Shown piece after piece: positions 1-6,263 of a DNA stretch of 7,187 nucleotides. The notes under the pieces were generated by a model that was given only the letters and a program-made list of their open reading frames with translations, was not told where the DNA came from and made no database searches. How positions within the stretch are numbered: position 1 is the first letter of the stretch; every line of letters begins with the position of its first letter. The stretch covers positions 1-7,187 of the forward strand of contig NZ_JASIAL010000144.1 of assembly GCF_030042015.1 (NCBI RefSeq). The letters are read 5' to 3'. This stretch comes from Trebonia sp030042015 (GTDB lineage: Bacteria; Actinomycetota; Actinomycetes; Streptosporangiales; Streptosporangiaceae). A program made the translations under genes and the position numbers.

Positions 1-130
1 CCCGGCCGCCGGCCACGCTGATCACCGCTTCCTCGATCACCGACCGGTCCAGGGACGGCTCGACGCCGCTGACCATCGCCACGATGACGCCGACCGGGTC
101 GGCCAGCACTTCCGGGATGCCCGCGGTCAT
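1..130 (-). CDS. Large recombinase-associated protein, N-terminal 43 codons only (runs off the left edge)
   Basis: An ATG at 128-130 on the minus strand opens a frame that continues to the window edge. It starts 3 nt after the stop of the HTH gene, with no clear Shine-Dalgarno, so translation is probably coupled. The visible residues begin MTAGIPEVLADPVGVIVAMV and include VEPSLDR and a VAGGR stretch; codons are strongly GC-ending. There is no catalytic motif in this short piece. Its place (recombinase, then HTH gene, then this) matches the right module, where the third gene is a 543-residue zinc-finger, recombinase-like protein. The right protein begins directly with its zinc motifs, so the two differ at the N-terminus. 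From memory, the opening resembles large actinobacterial 'site-specific integrase' proteins with several zinc ribbons; this is recall, not a search result. That it is a real gene is well supported; the function is inferred from position. Confidence 0.62.
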   Translation of the reverse strand, partial: MTAGIPEVLADPVGVIVAMVSGVEPSLDRSVIEEAVISVAGGR

Positions 131-133
131 CGC

Positions 134-466
134 TCAGCCGCCGTCCCGCGTGATCCTGGCCCGCCGCGGACGCAGCATGCCAACCCCCGCTTCTTCCCCG
201 CTGGCCGTCTTTGCCTTGCGGGCAGGCTTAGCCGCGGCGGCCGGCTCGATCAGGTCCTCCATCGAGCAGTCCAAGATGTCCAGCAGCGCCATCAGGACCT
301 TCAGGCTCAGCCGCTCGGGCCGCTCGGTGACCAGCCGGTAGACCTGGCTGGACGACAAGTCGATGCCCCGCTCGGCCAGCAGGGGGGCCAGGTCCGTCGT
401 CTGGAACATGTCCCGGCTGGCCATGACCTGCCGCAGGTTCCACCGGTAATCCAGCTTGCGCGTCAT
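134..466 (-). CDS. Small XRE/Cro-like helix-turn-helix protein of the left recombinase module
   Basis: This encodes 110 residues. The start ATG (464-466) has an excellent ribosome site, GGGAGG, 6 nt upstream on the minus strand, and lies 15 nt after the stop of the upstream recombinase. Residues 8-74 form the conserved part: WNLRQVMASRDM, then a Cro/CI-type helix-turn-helix at about 23-50 (TTDLAPLLAERGIDLSSSQV followed by YRLV), then the helix LKVLMALLDILDCSMEDLIE. The tail (75-110) is basic and Ala/Arg-rich, probably disordered. It is clearly homologous to the 111-residue protein of the right module (shared WNLR, DL, S-x-V, LDC and DL(I/L)E positions). Likely roles are autoregulation of the recombinase operon or a DNA-bound accessory factor. 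The size recalls TnpC of Tn554 (125 residues), but that comparison rests on gene order only. Confidence 0.88.
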   Translation of the reverse strand: MTRKLDYRWNLRQVMASRDMFQTTDLAPLLAERGIDLSSSQVYRLVTERPERLSLKVLMALLDILDCSMEDLIEPAAAAKPARKAKTASGEEAGVGMLRPRRARITRDGG

Positions 467-481
467 CGGTTCCTCCCGTCC

Positions 482-1615
482 TCAGCCCGGCTGCCCGCCG
501 AGCGCCGGGGCCAGCGCCTTGCGCAGCGCGGTGTTCATGAAGTCGCCGCTGACATGCGTATAAATCGCCGTCGAAGTGTCGCAGCGGTGCCCCACGGCCT
601 CCTGGATGAACCGCCGGTCCACCCCGTCCTCAGTCAGGTGCGTAACCCACGAGTGCCGCAGGCTATGCGGGACCAGGGCCGACGGCAGGCCCAGCGCGTC
701 GCGGTAGGCGACGAACCGGGCATTGATCTCGGCCGGCTTGACCCGCCCGCCCCGCTCGGTCACCCACAAGGCCGGATGATCCGGGCACCCGAACCTGGGC
801 CTGATGTTCTCCACGTAGTCGGCCACCGCCTCCACCGCCCAGGCCATCACCGACGGGACGTTCCGCCGCCGCGGCGGCTGCCCGCGCACCGCCTTGCCGT
901 AACGGACGTGCAGCATCCCGAACCGGCCGAACTCCGGAGCCGCCGGGTTGCGGCCCCAGTCCGCCACGTCCAGCTTCGACGTCTCGGTGCGCCGCAGCCC
1001 CCACCCGTAGATGACCTTGAACAGCGTCGCGTCCCGGTAAGCCGCCAGCGCTCCCTTCCGCTTCGCCGCCACCGCGCGGTCGACCTGCTCATCGGCATAG
1101 TCCAGGAAAGCCTGCAGTTCCTCGCGGGTGAACGGGCGGGCCTCCGGGCTGCCCTCGTACTCGTTCAGGTGCGCGACGGTGTTCCACTCATGGCAGATGG
1201 CCACCGGGTGCCTGCCCGGCCCGAACGCCTTCTCGCACGCCGCCGCCCAGCCGTACCGCCCGTCGGTGAGGTACTCGCTGAACAGCCGCAGGCCGGTCTG
1301 GTAACCGCGGATCGTCGACGGGGCCAGGTGCCGCTCCCCGGCCAGCGACAGCGTCCACTCATCAACGTGCCCCGGCCCCCAGCTCCACGGGTACTCGTTG
1401 GTGAACTCGACAAACGCGCGCACCAGCCTTTCCCGGGGAGCGATCGTCGAGTCCTGCAGCCCGCGGGCCTTCTGCTGCGCCCGCCAGCCGCTCAGCATCG
1501 CCTCGCACATCGCGTCCTCCGGCCGCAGCGGCACCACCCCGGACACCAGCTCCAAGTGCGCCGCCCCCGCCAGATCGCCTCGCCCCAACCCGCCCTCCAG
1601 CCCCAGAAACCGCAT
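482..1615 (-). CDS. Tyrosine recombinase (phage-integrase family), second recombinase of the left module
   Basis: This is a site-specific DNA recombinase that cuts and rejoins DNA through a covalent phosphotyrosine. From ATG 1615 it has 377 residues. The N-terminal SAM-like core-binding domain covers about 35-130 (GWRAQQKARGLQDSTI, then TIRGYQTGLRLFSEYLTDG). The catalytic domain follows with every active-site residue present: Arg208 (GLRRTE), Lys241 (RYGKAVRG), His317-x-x-Arg320 (PHSLRHS), His343 (VGHRCD) and Tyr352 (AIYTHV). The start is uncertain. The frame opens at GTG 1639, but its first codons are poor in GC and no ribosome site is seen; ATG 1510 has a perfect GGAGG 5 nt upstream but would trim 35 residues. 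It lies 105 nt or more downstream of the other minus-strand recombinase and 15 nt before the HTH gene, so all are probably co-transcribed. It has no counterpart in the right module. Confidence 0.93.
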   Translation of the reverse strand: MRFLGLEGGLGRGDLAGAAHLELVSGVVPLRPEDAMCEAMLSGWRAQQKARGLQDSTIAPRERLVRAFVEFTNEYPWSWGPGHVDEWTLSLAGERHLAPSTIRGYQTGLRLFSEYLTDGRYGWAAACEKAFGPGRHPVAICHEWNTVAHLNEYEGSPEARPFTREELQAFLDYADEQVDRAVAAKRKGALAAYRDATLFKVIYGWGLRRTETSKLDVADWGRNPAAPEFGRFGMLHVRYGKAVRGQPPRRRNVPSVMAWAVEAVADYVENIRPRFGCPDHPALWVTERGGRVKPAEINARFVAYRDALGLPSALVPHSLRHSWVTHLTEDGVDRRFIQEAVGHRCDTSTAIYTHVSGDFMNTALRKALAPALGGQPG

Positions 1616-1720
1616 CCGTCTGAAGGGAGGATCATGCACCTAACGGGATCAACGCGCAACTCATGCAGGTCAGGAGGTGCCGTCAGCCAGCCGCGTGCCG
1701 TTATTGCCGGACCCCGCTCA

Positions 1721-2746
1721 TCAGGCGACCTGCGGGTTCTCGCCCATCTGATGCAATTCCTGATAGTTGACATACCGCATCGTCGAACTCACCGTCCAGT
1801 GACCGAGCAGCTGCTGGATCGCGACCAGGTCCACCCCTCGCTCATAGTTGTGGGTCGCGCACGCCCGGCGCAGCGCGTGCGGGCTGAACCAGTCCGCGCC
1901 CGGGCGTCCTTCCAGCATCATCAGATACCGCAGCCGGTTGCGGATCGTGCCCGGATGCAGCGCGCCGCCGGATTCATCGGCGAACAGGACGGCTGAGTCC
2001 GGGAACCTGCCGCGCACGTCCTCCAGGAACCAGCGCAGCACCAGGTCCAGGCCGTCCAGCATCGGTACCCACCGCGGCCGCGGCCCAGAGGTATGAGCCC
2101 CCTTGCCGAACCGGACATGCAGCTTCCCGAACGGGCCACGGCCGAAGTGCACGTCCGGCCGGTCCAGCAGCGCAGCCTCCTCCGACCGCAGCCCCGCGTG
2201 ATACAGCGTCCGGAACAAGGCATAGTCCCTGGCTGCGGGCGCGTACTTACGGGCGGTCGCGATCCGGGTTTTCAGGAAGTCGAAGAACTCGCTGACCCGC
2301 TCGGGAACCGGAGGCGCCAACTCGGCCGGGGAATCGTCACCGACGTGCCGGGAGGCATTGAACTCATCGACCGGGCAGACCAGCCGGACCCCGAACGCGG
2401 CCTCGATCTCGGCAGCCTTACGGGCCTGAAGGAACCGGTGGAAGCCCTTGAAGATCTGCACGTACTCCCGGCGGGTGGCCGTCGTCCGCCCGGCCACGGC
2501 CAAGTCTCCGACGACCCGGTCGATGTCCTCCGGCGTCACCTCCCACGCCGGGCGGCCCAGCGCCCTCAGCGTCCGCTCGAGCTGGCCGATGTCGTTATCG
2601 ACCGTGACCGGGCTGAACCCGCGCGCCCGCCAGGAAGCGACGAACGCATCCACGCACGCAGCCTGGAACTTCCACGGATCACTCTCGACCGGCCCTTCCA
2701 GGACCGCCCCGCCGTCCAGCACCCGCAGCCTCGGCGTCACCGGCAC
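1721..2746 (-). CDS. Tyrosine recombinase (phage-integrase family), first recombinase of the left module
   Basis: This 341-residue recombinase starts at GTG 2746 (or GTG 2740, two codons in), preceded on the minus strand by the purine-rich GAGGAAGG. The SAM-like core-binding domain covers about 26-115 (FVASWRARGFSPVTV and an FKGFHRFLQARK helix). The catalytic domain is intact: Arg187 (AGLRSEE), Lys215 (RFGKGAH), His290-x-x-Arg293 (PHALRRA), His316 (LLGHWTV) and Tyr325 (MRYVNY). It is a clear homologue of the right-module recombinase. The two share PVD-x-FN, RH-x-GD, ARDY versus RRDY, GKGA with SGPR, W-x-x-EDVRG-x-F and ATHNYE-x-G. In Tn554-like systems, proteins of this kind carry out strand exchange at the element ends. 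It is the promoter-proximal gene of the minus-strand operon, and its promoter must lie in the divergent region 2747-2884. Confidence 0.94.
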   Translation of the reverse strand: MPVTPRLRVLDGGAVLEGPVESDPWKFQAACVDAFVASWRARGFSPVTVDNDIGQLERTLRALGRPAWEVTPEDIDRVVGDLAVAGRTTATRREYVQIFKGFHRFLQARKAAEIEAAFGVRLVCPVDEFNASRHVGDDSPAELAPPVPERVSEFFDFLKTRIATARKYAPAARDYALFRTLYHAGLRSEEAALLDRPDVHFGRGPFGKLHVRFGKGAHTSGPRPRWVPMLDGLDLVLRWFLEDVRGRFPDSAVLFADESGGALHPGTIRNRLRYLMMLEGRPGADWFSPHALRRACATHNYERGVDLVAIQQLLGHWTVSSTMRYVNYQELHQMGENPQVA

Positions 2747-2765
2747 ACCTTCCTCACACCTGAAT

Positions 2766-2778
2766 CATTAAGGTAATG
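2766..2778. promoter_or_regulatory. CATTA-AGG-TAATG dyad upstream of the left recombinase operon
   Basis: A perfect 5-bp inverted repeat with a 3-nt spacer lies 19 nt upstream of the GTG start at 2746, in sequence much richer in A/T than the genes around it. The position suits an operator over the promoter of the minus-strand operon, perhaps for the HTH protein encoded there. A short recombinase-binding site is an alternative. The arms are short, so chance cannot be excluded. Confidence 0.35.
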
Positions 2779-2875
2779 CCTAACATACGCTGCTTACACC
2801 TCAAAGATCAGCAACCACGCCGCTGAGCAGATATCCCAGGCACCAGCCCGGATTGCTCAACCCGAACATGTGCCA

Positions 2876-2893
2876 GCCCCGGTTCGCTGGGGC
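2876..2893. repeat. Core-like dyad GCCCC-N8-GGGGC at the limit of istB homology
   Basis: Arms 2876-2880 (GCCCC) and 2889-2893 (GGGGC) are perfect inverted repeats around the 8-nt spacer GGTTCGCT. A second dyad (CCAGC 2873-2877, GCTGG 2886-2890) overlaps it. Two short arms around a 6-8 bp spacer is the usual form of a tyrosine-recombinase crossover site, and istB homology begins inside this structure at 2885. It could mark the end of the left module. GC-rich dyads are common in such DNA, so this is tentative. Confidence 0.3.
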
Positions 2894-2935
2894 GAGGTCT
2901 TCGGCGACGACGTGGTCGCCGCCGCGATGATCGAC
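2885..2935 (+). pseudogene. istB: istB fragment, internal 17 codons (IS21-family helper ATPase)
   Basis: The + strand reads RWGEVFGDDVVAAAMID. From memory this is a conserved block near the C-terminus of actinobacterial IstB proteins, the AAA+ ATPases that assist the IS21 transposase IstA. In that family the block continues directly as RLVHHAEV..., which is found here only at 6473. The residues before Arg (EHVPAPV) do not resemble IstB, so the 5' part is missing or replaced. The fragment cannot make a working protein; its value is as a marker of two insertion junctions. Confidence 0.82.
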
Positions 2936-2937
2936 AA

Positions 2938-2958
2938 CCGGAGTACGCGCGGGTTCCG
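2938..2958 (+). repeat. Left terminal inverted repeat of the inserted element
   Basis: This reads CCGGAGTA followed by CGCGCGGGTTCCG. The reverse complement of the right end is CCGGAAG followed by the same CGCGCGGGTTCCG. The shared run is 13 bp, plus CCGGA at the tip, with one length difference between them. A second GGTTCC lies just inside (2961-2966). It sits 2 bp from the istB break. Confidence 0.78.
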
Positions 2959-3017
2959 TCGGTTCCCCCGGTCACGGAAGACCGCATGTCAGCAGGTCAG
3001 CGTCCGCTGAGCAGCCC

Positions 3018-3038
3018 GATTCCGATCACATCGGAATC
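3018..3038. promoter_or_regulatory. Perfect palindrome, 9-bp arms around CAC: candidate operator or promoter of the right operon
   Basis: GATTCCGAT (3018-3026) and ATCGGAATC (3030-3038) are perfect inverted repeats with a 3-nt spacer, the strongest dyad noticed in the window. It lies about 80 nt upstream of the preferred recombinase start. A possible promoter overlaps it: TTCCGA (3020-3025), 16 nt, TAATTT (3042-3047). A repressor bound there would block RNA polymerase, and the operon's own HTH protein is the obvious candidate. It could also be an internal recombinase or accessory-factor site. GGAATCC at its right edge recurs inverted at 3053-3059. Confidence 0.55.
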
Positions 3039-3049
3039 CGCTAATTTAA

Positions 3050-3062
3050 CCAGGATTCCTGG
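3050..3062. repeat. Palindrome CCAGGA-T-TCCTGG in the leader of the right operon
   Basis: This is a perfect 6-bp inverted repeat around a single T, 11 nt past the larger palindrome. The GGATTCC inside it matches the inverted GGAATCC of the first palindrome, so one protein could bind both as a tandem pair. A related GAATCCAGGA occurs at 3094-3103, overlapping the AGGAG that could serve as a ribosome site. Confidence 0.45.
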
Positions 3063-3120
3063 AGTTACTGGCGTAATCTCCCGTTCCGTGGCTGAATCCA
3101 GGAGTCGCCTTCTGTCCGTG

Positions 3121-4284
3121 GTGCCGGTCCCCGCTCCGGGCGGCAGCGGGCAGCATGAGCCGGAGCTCGTGGCCGTCGAGCCGGGCTTGGCTGACGTCCT
3201 CACGCTGCAGCGGCGCAAGGCCGCCGAGCTGAGCGAGGACGGCGAGGGAGGCTTCTTCCTGGACACGATCGCCGAGTACCAGTGGGCCCGAGACGCTGCC
3301 GGACTGGCGCAGGCGACGCTGGACGGGCTGGTCAAGCCGGTCATCGAGGTCTGCGAGCATTACGGCCTGTCTCCGTGGCGGCTGACCCCGCGGCACGTCG
3401 ACAAGTACTTCGCCGGGGAGGGCAAGCGGTCGGGCGCCACGGTCCGCCGGAAGATGAACCAGATCGACGGCTACTTCGCGTTCCTCGAGCAGAGGTATGC
3501 GGGCGAGATCGCCCGCCGTTACGGGATCGGAGTAGAGTCGCCGGTCGACCCGTTCAACCGGCCCCGGCACCGCGGCGACTTCGGCCTGCGGGTTCCGCCC
3601 TCGCAGCGGGCTCTCCGCGAGTTCTTCGCCCGCTGGCGCCGCTCGCTGGAAGCGGCCCGCAAGCCCGCGGTCGCCCGCCGCGATTACGTGATGGGCAAGC
3701 TCACCTACCTCTCCGGCGTCCGGGCTGCCGAGCTGTGCGGCGTCCGGATCGGCGACCTGCACTGGGAATCGGGACAGTGGGGCCGGTTCCTGGTCAACGG
3801 CAAGGGCGCCCGCGGGTCCGGGCCCCGCCAGCGGGAGGCCTACATGTTCGAGGAAGGCCGGGCACTGCTGTGGTGGTGGATCGAGGACGTCCGCGGCGGG
3901 TTCAGCGACGACCCGGGGCACCCGGACGCGCCGCTGTTCCCCTCCGAGCGCATCCCGCCGGCCGTGTCGGCGCTGAACGTGCCCTCACCGGGGATCGCGG
4001 TCACGCCGCCCACCTTCCGCAAGGCCCTGCAGGCCGCCGGCGAGCGGTTCCTGACCGGGCCGGTCACCCACCTGCACCCCCATCTCCTCCGCCACGCCGC
4101 GGCGACCCACAACTACGAGGGCGGCATGTCGCTCTGGGAGGTGCAGAAGCTATTGGGCCACGACCGGCCGACCACTACGGTTTCCTACCTGGCAACTGCC
4201 CATGCCGATCCCGAGAAGGCCGGCCTGGCCGCCGCTGACCGGGCAGTGCAACGGCTGACGACGGACAAGGGGAACCTGCGATGA
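3121..4284 (+). CDS. Tyrosine recombinase of the inserted element
   Basis: This is an intact integrase-family enzyme, probably catalysing excision and insertion of the 3.5-kb element. From GTG 3121 it has 387 residues. The SAM-like core-binding domain covers about 46-130, and the catalytic domain has Arg201 (SGVRAAE), Lys228 (NGKGAR), His321-x-x-Arg324 (HPHLLRH), His347 (LLGHDRP) and Tyr356 (VSYLAT). The frame extends upstream to ATG 2986 (432 residues). I prefer 3121 because GTG-CCG-GT matches the start of the left homologue, the extra N-terminus is encoded by AT-rich palindromic DNA with atypical codons, and high GC3 begins only near 3112. GTG 3118 and GTG 3088 are alternatives. No ribosome site is ideally placed: AGGAG at 3100-3104 is 16 nt away. 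The stop overlaps the next gene as ATGA. Confidence 0.94.
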   Translation: MPVPAPGGSGQHEPELVAVEPGLADVLTLQRRKAAELSEDGEGGFFLDTIAEYQWARDAAGLAQATLDGLVKPVIEVCEHYGLSPWRLTPRHVDKYFAGEGKRSGATVRRKMNQIDGYFAFLEQRYAGEIARRYGIGVESPVDPFNRPRHRGDFGLRVPPSQRALREFFARWRRSLEAARKPAVARRDYVMGKLTYLSGVRAAELCGVRIGDLHWESGQWGRFLVNGKGARGSGPRQREAYMFEEGRALLWWWIEDVRGGFSDDPGHPDAPLFPSERIPPAVSALNVPSPGIAVTPPTFRKALQAAGERFLTGPVTHLHPHLLRHAAATHNYEGGMSLWEVQKLLGHDRPTTTVSYLATAHADPEKAGLAAADRAVQRLTTDKGNLR

Positions 4285-4616
4285 AATGGAACCTGCGCTG
4301 GGCCGCAGCGAAGCGTGACATCTGGCGGCCCGCTGACCTGCTGAAAGCCTTTGAGGAAGCCGGGTTCACGCCCTCGCTCAGCAAGGTCGCCGCCCTCTGG
4401 AGCGGCAAGCCGATCTCGGTCCGGCTCGACGACCTGGACAAGATCTGCGCCGCACTGGACTGCACCGTCGCTGACCTGCTCGAGGCCGAGCCCCTCGCCG
4501 GCGCTGACGGCGGCCGGCAGGAGCAGCGGGCAGCCGGGGCCGGCGGTCAGCCCGGCAGCCCCGCCCGGCCGGTCCCGCGGGCCGGCGGATCCCGCCGGTC
4601 GCTGCCCCCGAACTGA
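4281..4616 (+). CDS. Small XRE/Cro-like helix-turn-helix protein of the inserted element
   Basis: This 111-residue protein starts in an ATGA overlap with the recombinase stop, with AAGGGGA 7 nt upstream, so it is translationally coupled. It begins MKWNLRWAAAKRDI. A Cro/CI-type helix-turn-helix spans about 17-42 (PADLLKAFEEAGFTPSLSKV followed by AALW), and a helix DDLDKICAALDCTVADLLE follows to residue 68. The remaining 43 residues are a Gly/Ala/Pro/Arg-rich tail with no fold visible. It is homologous to the left-module protein at 134-466. Expected roles are regulation of its own operon through the palindromes at 3018-3062, or a directionality or accessory factor in recombination. The sequence does not tell these apart. 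Confidence 0.88.
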   Translation: MKWNLRWAAAKRDIWRPADLLKAFEEAGFTPSLSKVAALWSGKPISVRLDDLDKICAALDCTVADLLEAEPLAGADGGRQEQRAAGAGGQPGSPARPVPRAGGSRRSLPPN

Positions 4617-4617
4617 C

Positions 4618-6249
4618 ATGCCCGGCGACGAGAGGAGATGGCCGGCCGGGCAGTGCCCGGTCTGCCTCGGCTGGGGTCCGCTGACGCAGTACACCTGCTG
4701 CGCCGCCTGCTCCAAGTGGCGGCGGGCCCTCCCGGGCCAGGCTCCCTGCCTGCACTGCAGCCGCGTGACCCACGTCGATCGTGACGGGCTCTGCCGCCCC
4801 TGCCTGATGACCGTCCGCGTCGAGGACCCCGGCTGGCTAGCAAACCCCCGGCCGGGGCGGCCGCTCCAGCTCGGGTTCCTCCTGCCCGGACTCCGGCTGT
4901 CCCGGGCATCGTCGCTGACGCTCCCCGCCAACTGCAAGGACAAGCAGGTGCCCTCCGGCATCGCGGCCTGCCGGCGGGTGATCCAGCCCCGCCGGCCGCA
5001 GCTAGCGCAGCCGGTCTCGCCGCACCTGGTCGATCCCGCGCAGGGCGTGCTGTTCGACGCCCGCCGTGACTGGAGCTTCCTTAACGCTGGCGAACTGGAC
5101 CAGTTGCCCGCCCTGACGCCCGCAGCCAGCGCCCTCGTCGGCGAGCTCGACCGGCACGCCAGATCCTGCGGCATGGGCACCGGGCCGCGCAATAACGCGA
5201 CCAAGACCCTCCGGATCCTGCTGGCCTGGCTGGGAGCCGGCGCCCCTGTCCACGAGGCCGACGTCAGGGCGCTCAGCTCCCGTCCCAGCACCGCTACCCG
5301 GCGGGTCCTGCAGTTCCTCGATGACCGCGGCATGATCATCCCCGACCCGGACCGGCAGGGCACCTCCGTCGAGCGCACCATCAACCAGCACATCGACGCC
5401 CTTCCCGACGTCATCGCCGGCGAGGTCCGCCAGTGGGTGAGAGTCATCCGCGGACAAGGCCGCCGGGCTCACCAGGAACTGCCGTTCTCCTCGGTCCGCA
5501 GCTACCTCAACTGCTTCCATCCGGTCCTGGCCGAATGGGGCCAGCACGTCACCAGCCTGCGCGAGATCACCCGCGACGACATCCAGGAAGCACTCAGGCA
5601 GCACCCGGGCGCCAGGGCACACAACCTGCTTCCCGCCCTGCGCAGCCTGTTCCGGGCACTCAAGCAGGAGAAGATCATCTTCCGGGACCCGACCCGCGGG
5701 GTCACCCTGCCGTCCATGCGCCGGCTGCCGGCCCCGATCCCCACCGACCTGCTCCGCGGGCTGATCGACCGGGCCGGCACCCCGATCGCCAAGGTCACCG
5801 TCGCCATGATCGCCATCCACGCGCTCGGCAAGAAAGAGACGGCTTCCCTGCTGCTGGAAGACCTCGACCTGCCCCGCGGCCAGCTCGCCGTCCGGCGCCC
5901 GACCGGAACGCACACCGTTTACCTCGACGAGCTTTCCCGTGCGCTCATGGCCGACTGGCTCCGCGAACGGCACAGATGCTGGCCCCTTACCGGCAATCCC
6001 CACCTGCTGGTCACCAGGCACACTGCCGTCGACACCGCCGGGCCGCCTATCGCCCTCACCGTCCTCGACGCCATCTTCGGCGAGCTCGGCCTCAACCCGT
6101 CCCAAGTGCGGCAGGACCGGATCCTCGACGAAGCCCGGCACACCGCCGACCCCGTCCACCTCATGCGCGTCTTCGGCCTCACCGCCAAACCCGCGATGAA
6201 CTACGTCCAGGCTGCTCACCCCGACCGCGGTCCCACCGTGCCGCGATGA
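4618..6249 (+). CDS. Zinc-finger tyrosine-recombinase-like protein with a degenerate active site
   Basis: This 543-residue protein starts at ATG 4618, one nucleotide after the HTH gene's stop; there is no Shine-Dalgarno, so it is coupled. Residues 13-62 hold four Cys pairs: C13/C16, C27 or C28/C31, C44/C47 and C59/C62, enough for two zinc ribbons. Residues about 288-365 look like an integrase core-binding domain (FSSVRSYLNCFHPVLAEW, RAHNLLPALRSLFRALKQEK). About 373-535 aligns with the catalytic domain, but key residues are lost. The first Arg position holds Gly404 (ALGKKE). The His of HxxR is Ser495 (PSQVR, Arg498 kept), and the later His is Leu521 (FGLT). Tyr529 remains (MNYV). It is therefore probably a structural or DNA-targeting subunit, working with the active recombinase encoded two genes upstream. 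The frame is open further upstream to 4351, but that part is antiparallel in codon bias to the HTH gene and is not coding. Confidence 0.85.
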   Translation: MPGDERRWPAGQCPVCLGWGPLTQYTCCAACSKWRRALPGQAPCLHCSRVTHVDRDGLCRPCLMTVRVEDPGWLANPRPGRPLQLGFLLPGLRLSRASSLTLPANCKDKQVPSGIAACRRVIQPRRPQLAQPVSPHLVDPAQGVLFDARRDWSFLNAGELDQLPALTPAASALVGELDRHARSCGMGTGPRNNATKTLRILLAWLGAGAPVHEADVRALSSRPSTATRRVLQFLDDRGMIIPDPDRQGTSVERTINQHIDALPDVIAGEVRQWVRVIRGQGRRAHQELPFSSVRSYLNCFHPVLAEWGQHVTSLREITRDDIQEALRQHPGARAHNLLPALRSLFRALKQEKIIFRDPTRGVTLPSMRRLPAPIPTDLLRGLIDRAGTPIAKVTVAMIAIHALGKKETASLLLEDLDLPRGQLAVRRPTGTHTVYLDELSRALMADWLRERHRCWPLTGNPHLLVTRHTAVDTAGPPIALTVLDAIFGELGLNPSQVRQDRILDEARHTADPVHLMRVFGLTAKPAMNYVQAAHPDRGPTVPR

Positions 6250-6263
6250 TCCCGAGGAGACCC

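Larger units (their letters stand above)
1..2884 (-). mobile_element. Left multi-recombinase module (partial; left end outside the window)
   Basis: Four minus-strand genes in one direction (recombinase 1, recombinase 2, HTH protein, large protein) form a transposon-like module. Its right limit lies between the start of recombinase 1 (2746) and the beginning of istB homology at 2885, because sequence upstream of 2885 no longer reads as istB in any frame. A core-like dyad (2876-2893) sits exactly at that limit. The left end is not in the window, so terminal repeats cannot be confirmed. The grouping resembles Tn554-type and recombinase-in-trio elements in having several tyrosine recombinases in one operon. 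Confidence 0.55.
2747..3120. other. Divergent intergenic region with a 17-codon istB remnant, an element end and palindromes
   Basis: This 374-bp stretch separates the two divergent recombinase operons. In order, it holds a dyad (2766-2778) just upstream of the left operon and AT-richer sequence to about 2815. Then comes sequence with no recognisable content, to about 2875. Next are the istB fragment (2885-2935), the left inverted repeat of the inserted element (2938-2958) and a leader with two palindromes (3018-3062). An open frame from ATG 2986 runs through the last part into the right recombinase. Its codons (ACA, TTA, AGG, ATT, CCT, GTA) do not fit the downstream gene, so I read it as non-coding. 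Confidence 0.7.

Noticed and set aside
1640..1672. Ten-codon minus-strand ORF just upstream of the second left recombinase, as a leader peptide
   Set aside because: It has no ribosome site, no terminator or attenuator hairpin, and no regulatory codon pattern.
554..1996. 480-codon open frame on the + strand opposite the left recombinases
   Set aside because: It is antisense to two genes with complete catalytic motifs. Its translation is Arg/Pro-rich with no domain, as is usual for shadow frames in high-GC DNA.
2820..3014. 11-bp direct repeat CCGCTGAGCAG at 2820-2830 and 3004-3014
   Set aside because: It is just long enough to notice, but lies in different layers (outside and inside the inserted element) with no shared flanks. 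Chance is a fair explanation.
3046..3048. TTA codon suggesting bldA-type developmental control of the recombinase
   Set aside because: It lies in the palindromic leader, which I consider untranslated if the start is at about 3121.
4351..4617. Upstream extension of the large gene to 4351
   Set aside because: It overlaps the HTH gene almost entirely and is low-complexity (Arg/Ser/Pro). The coupled ATG at 4618 directly precedes the zinc motifs.
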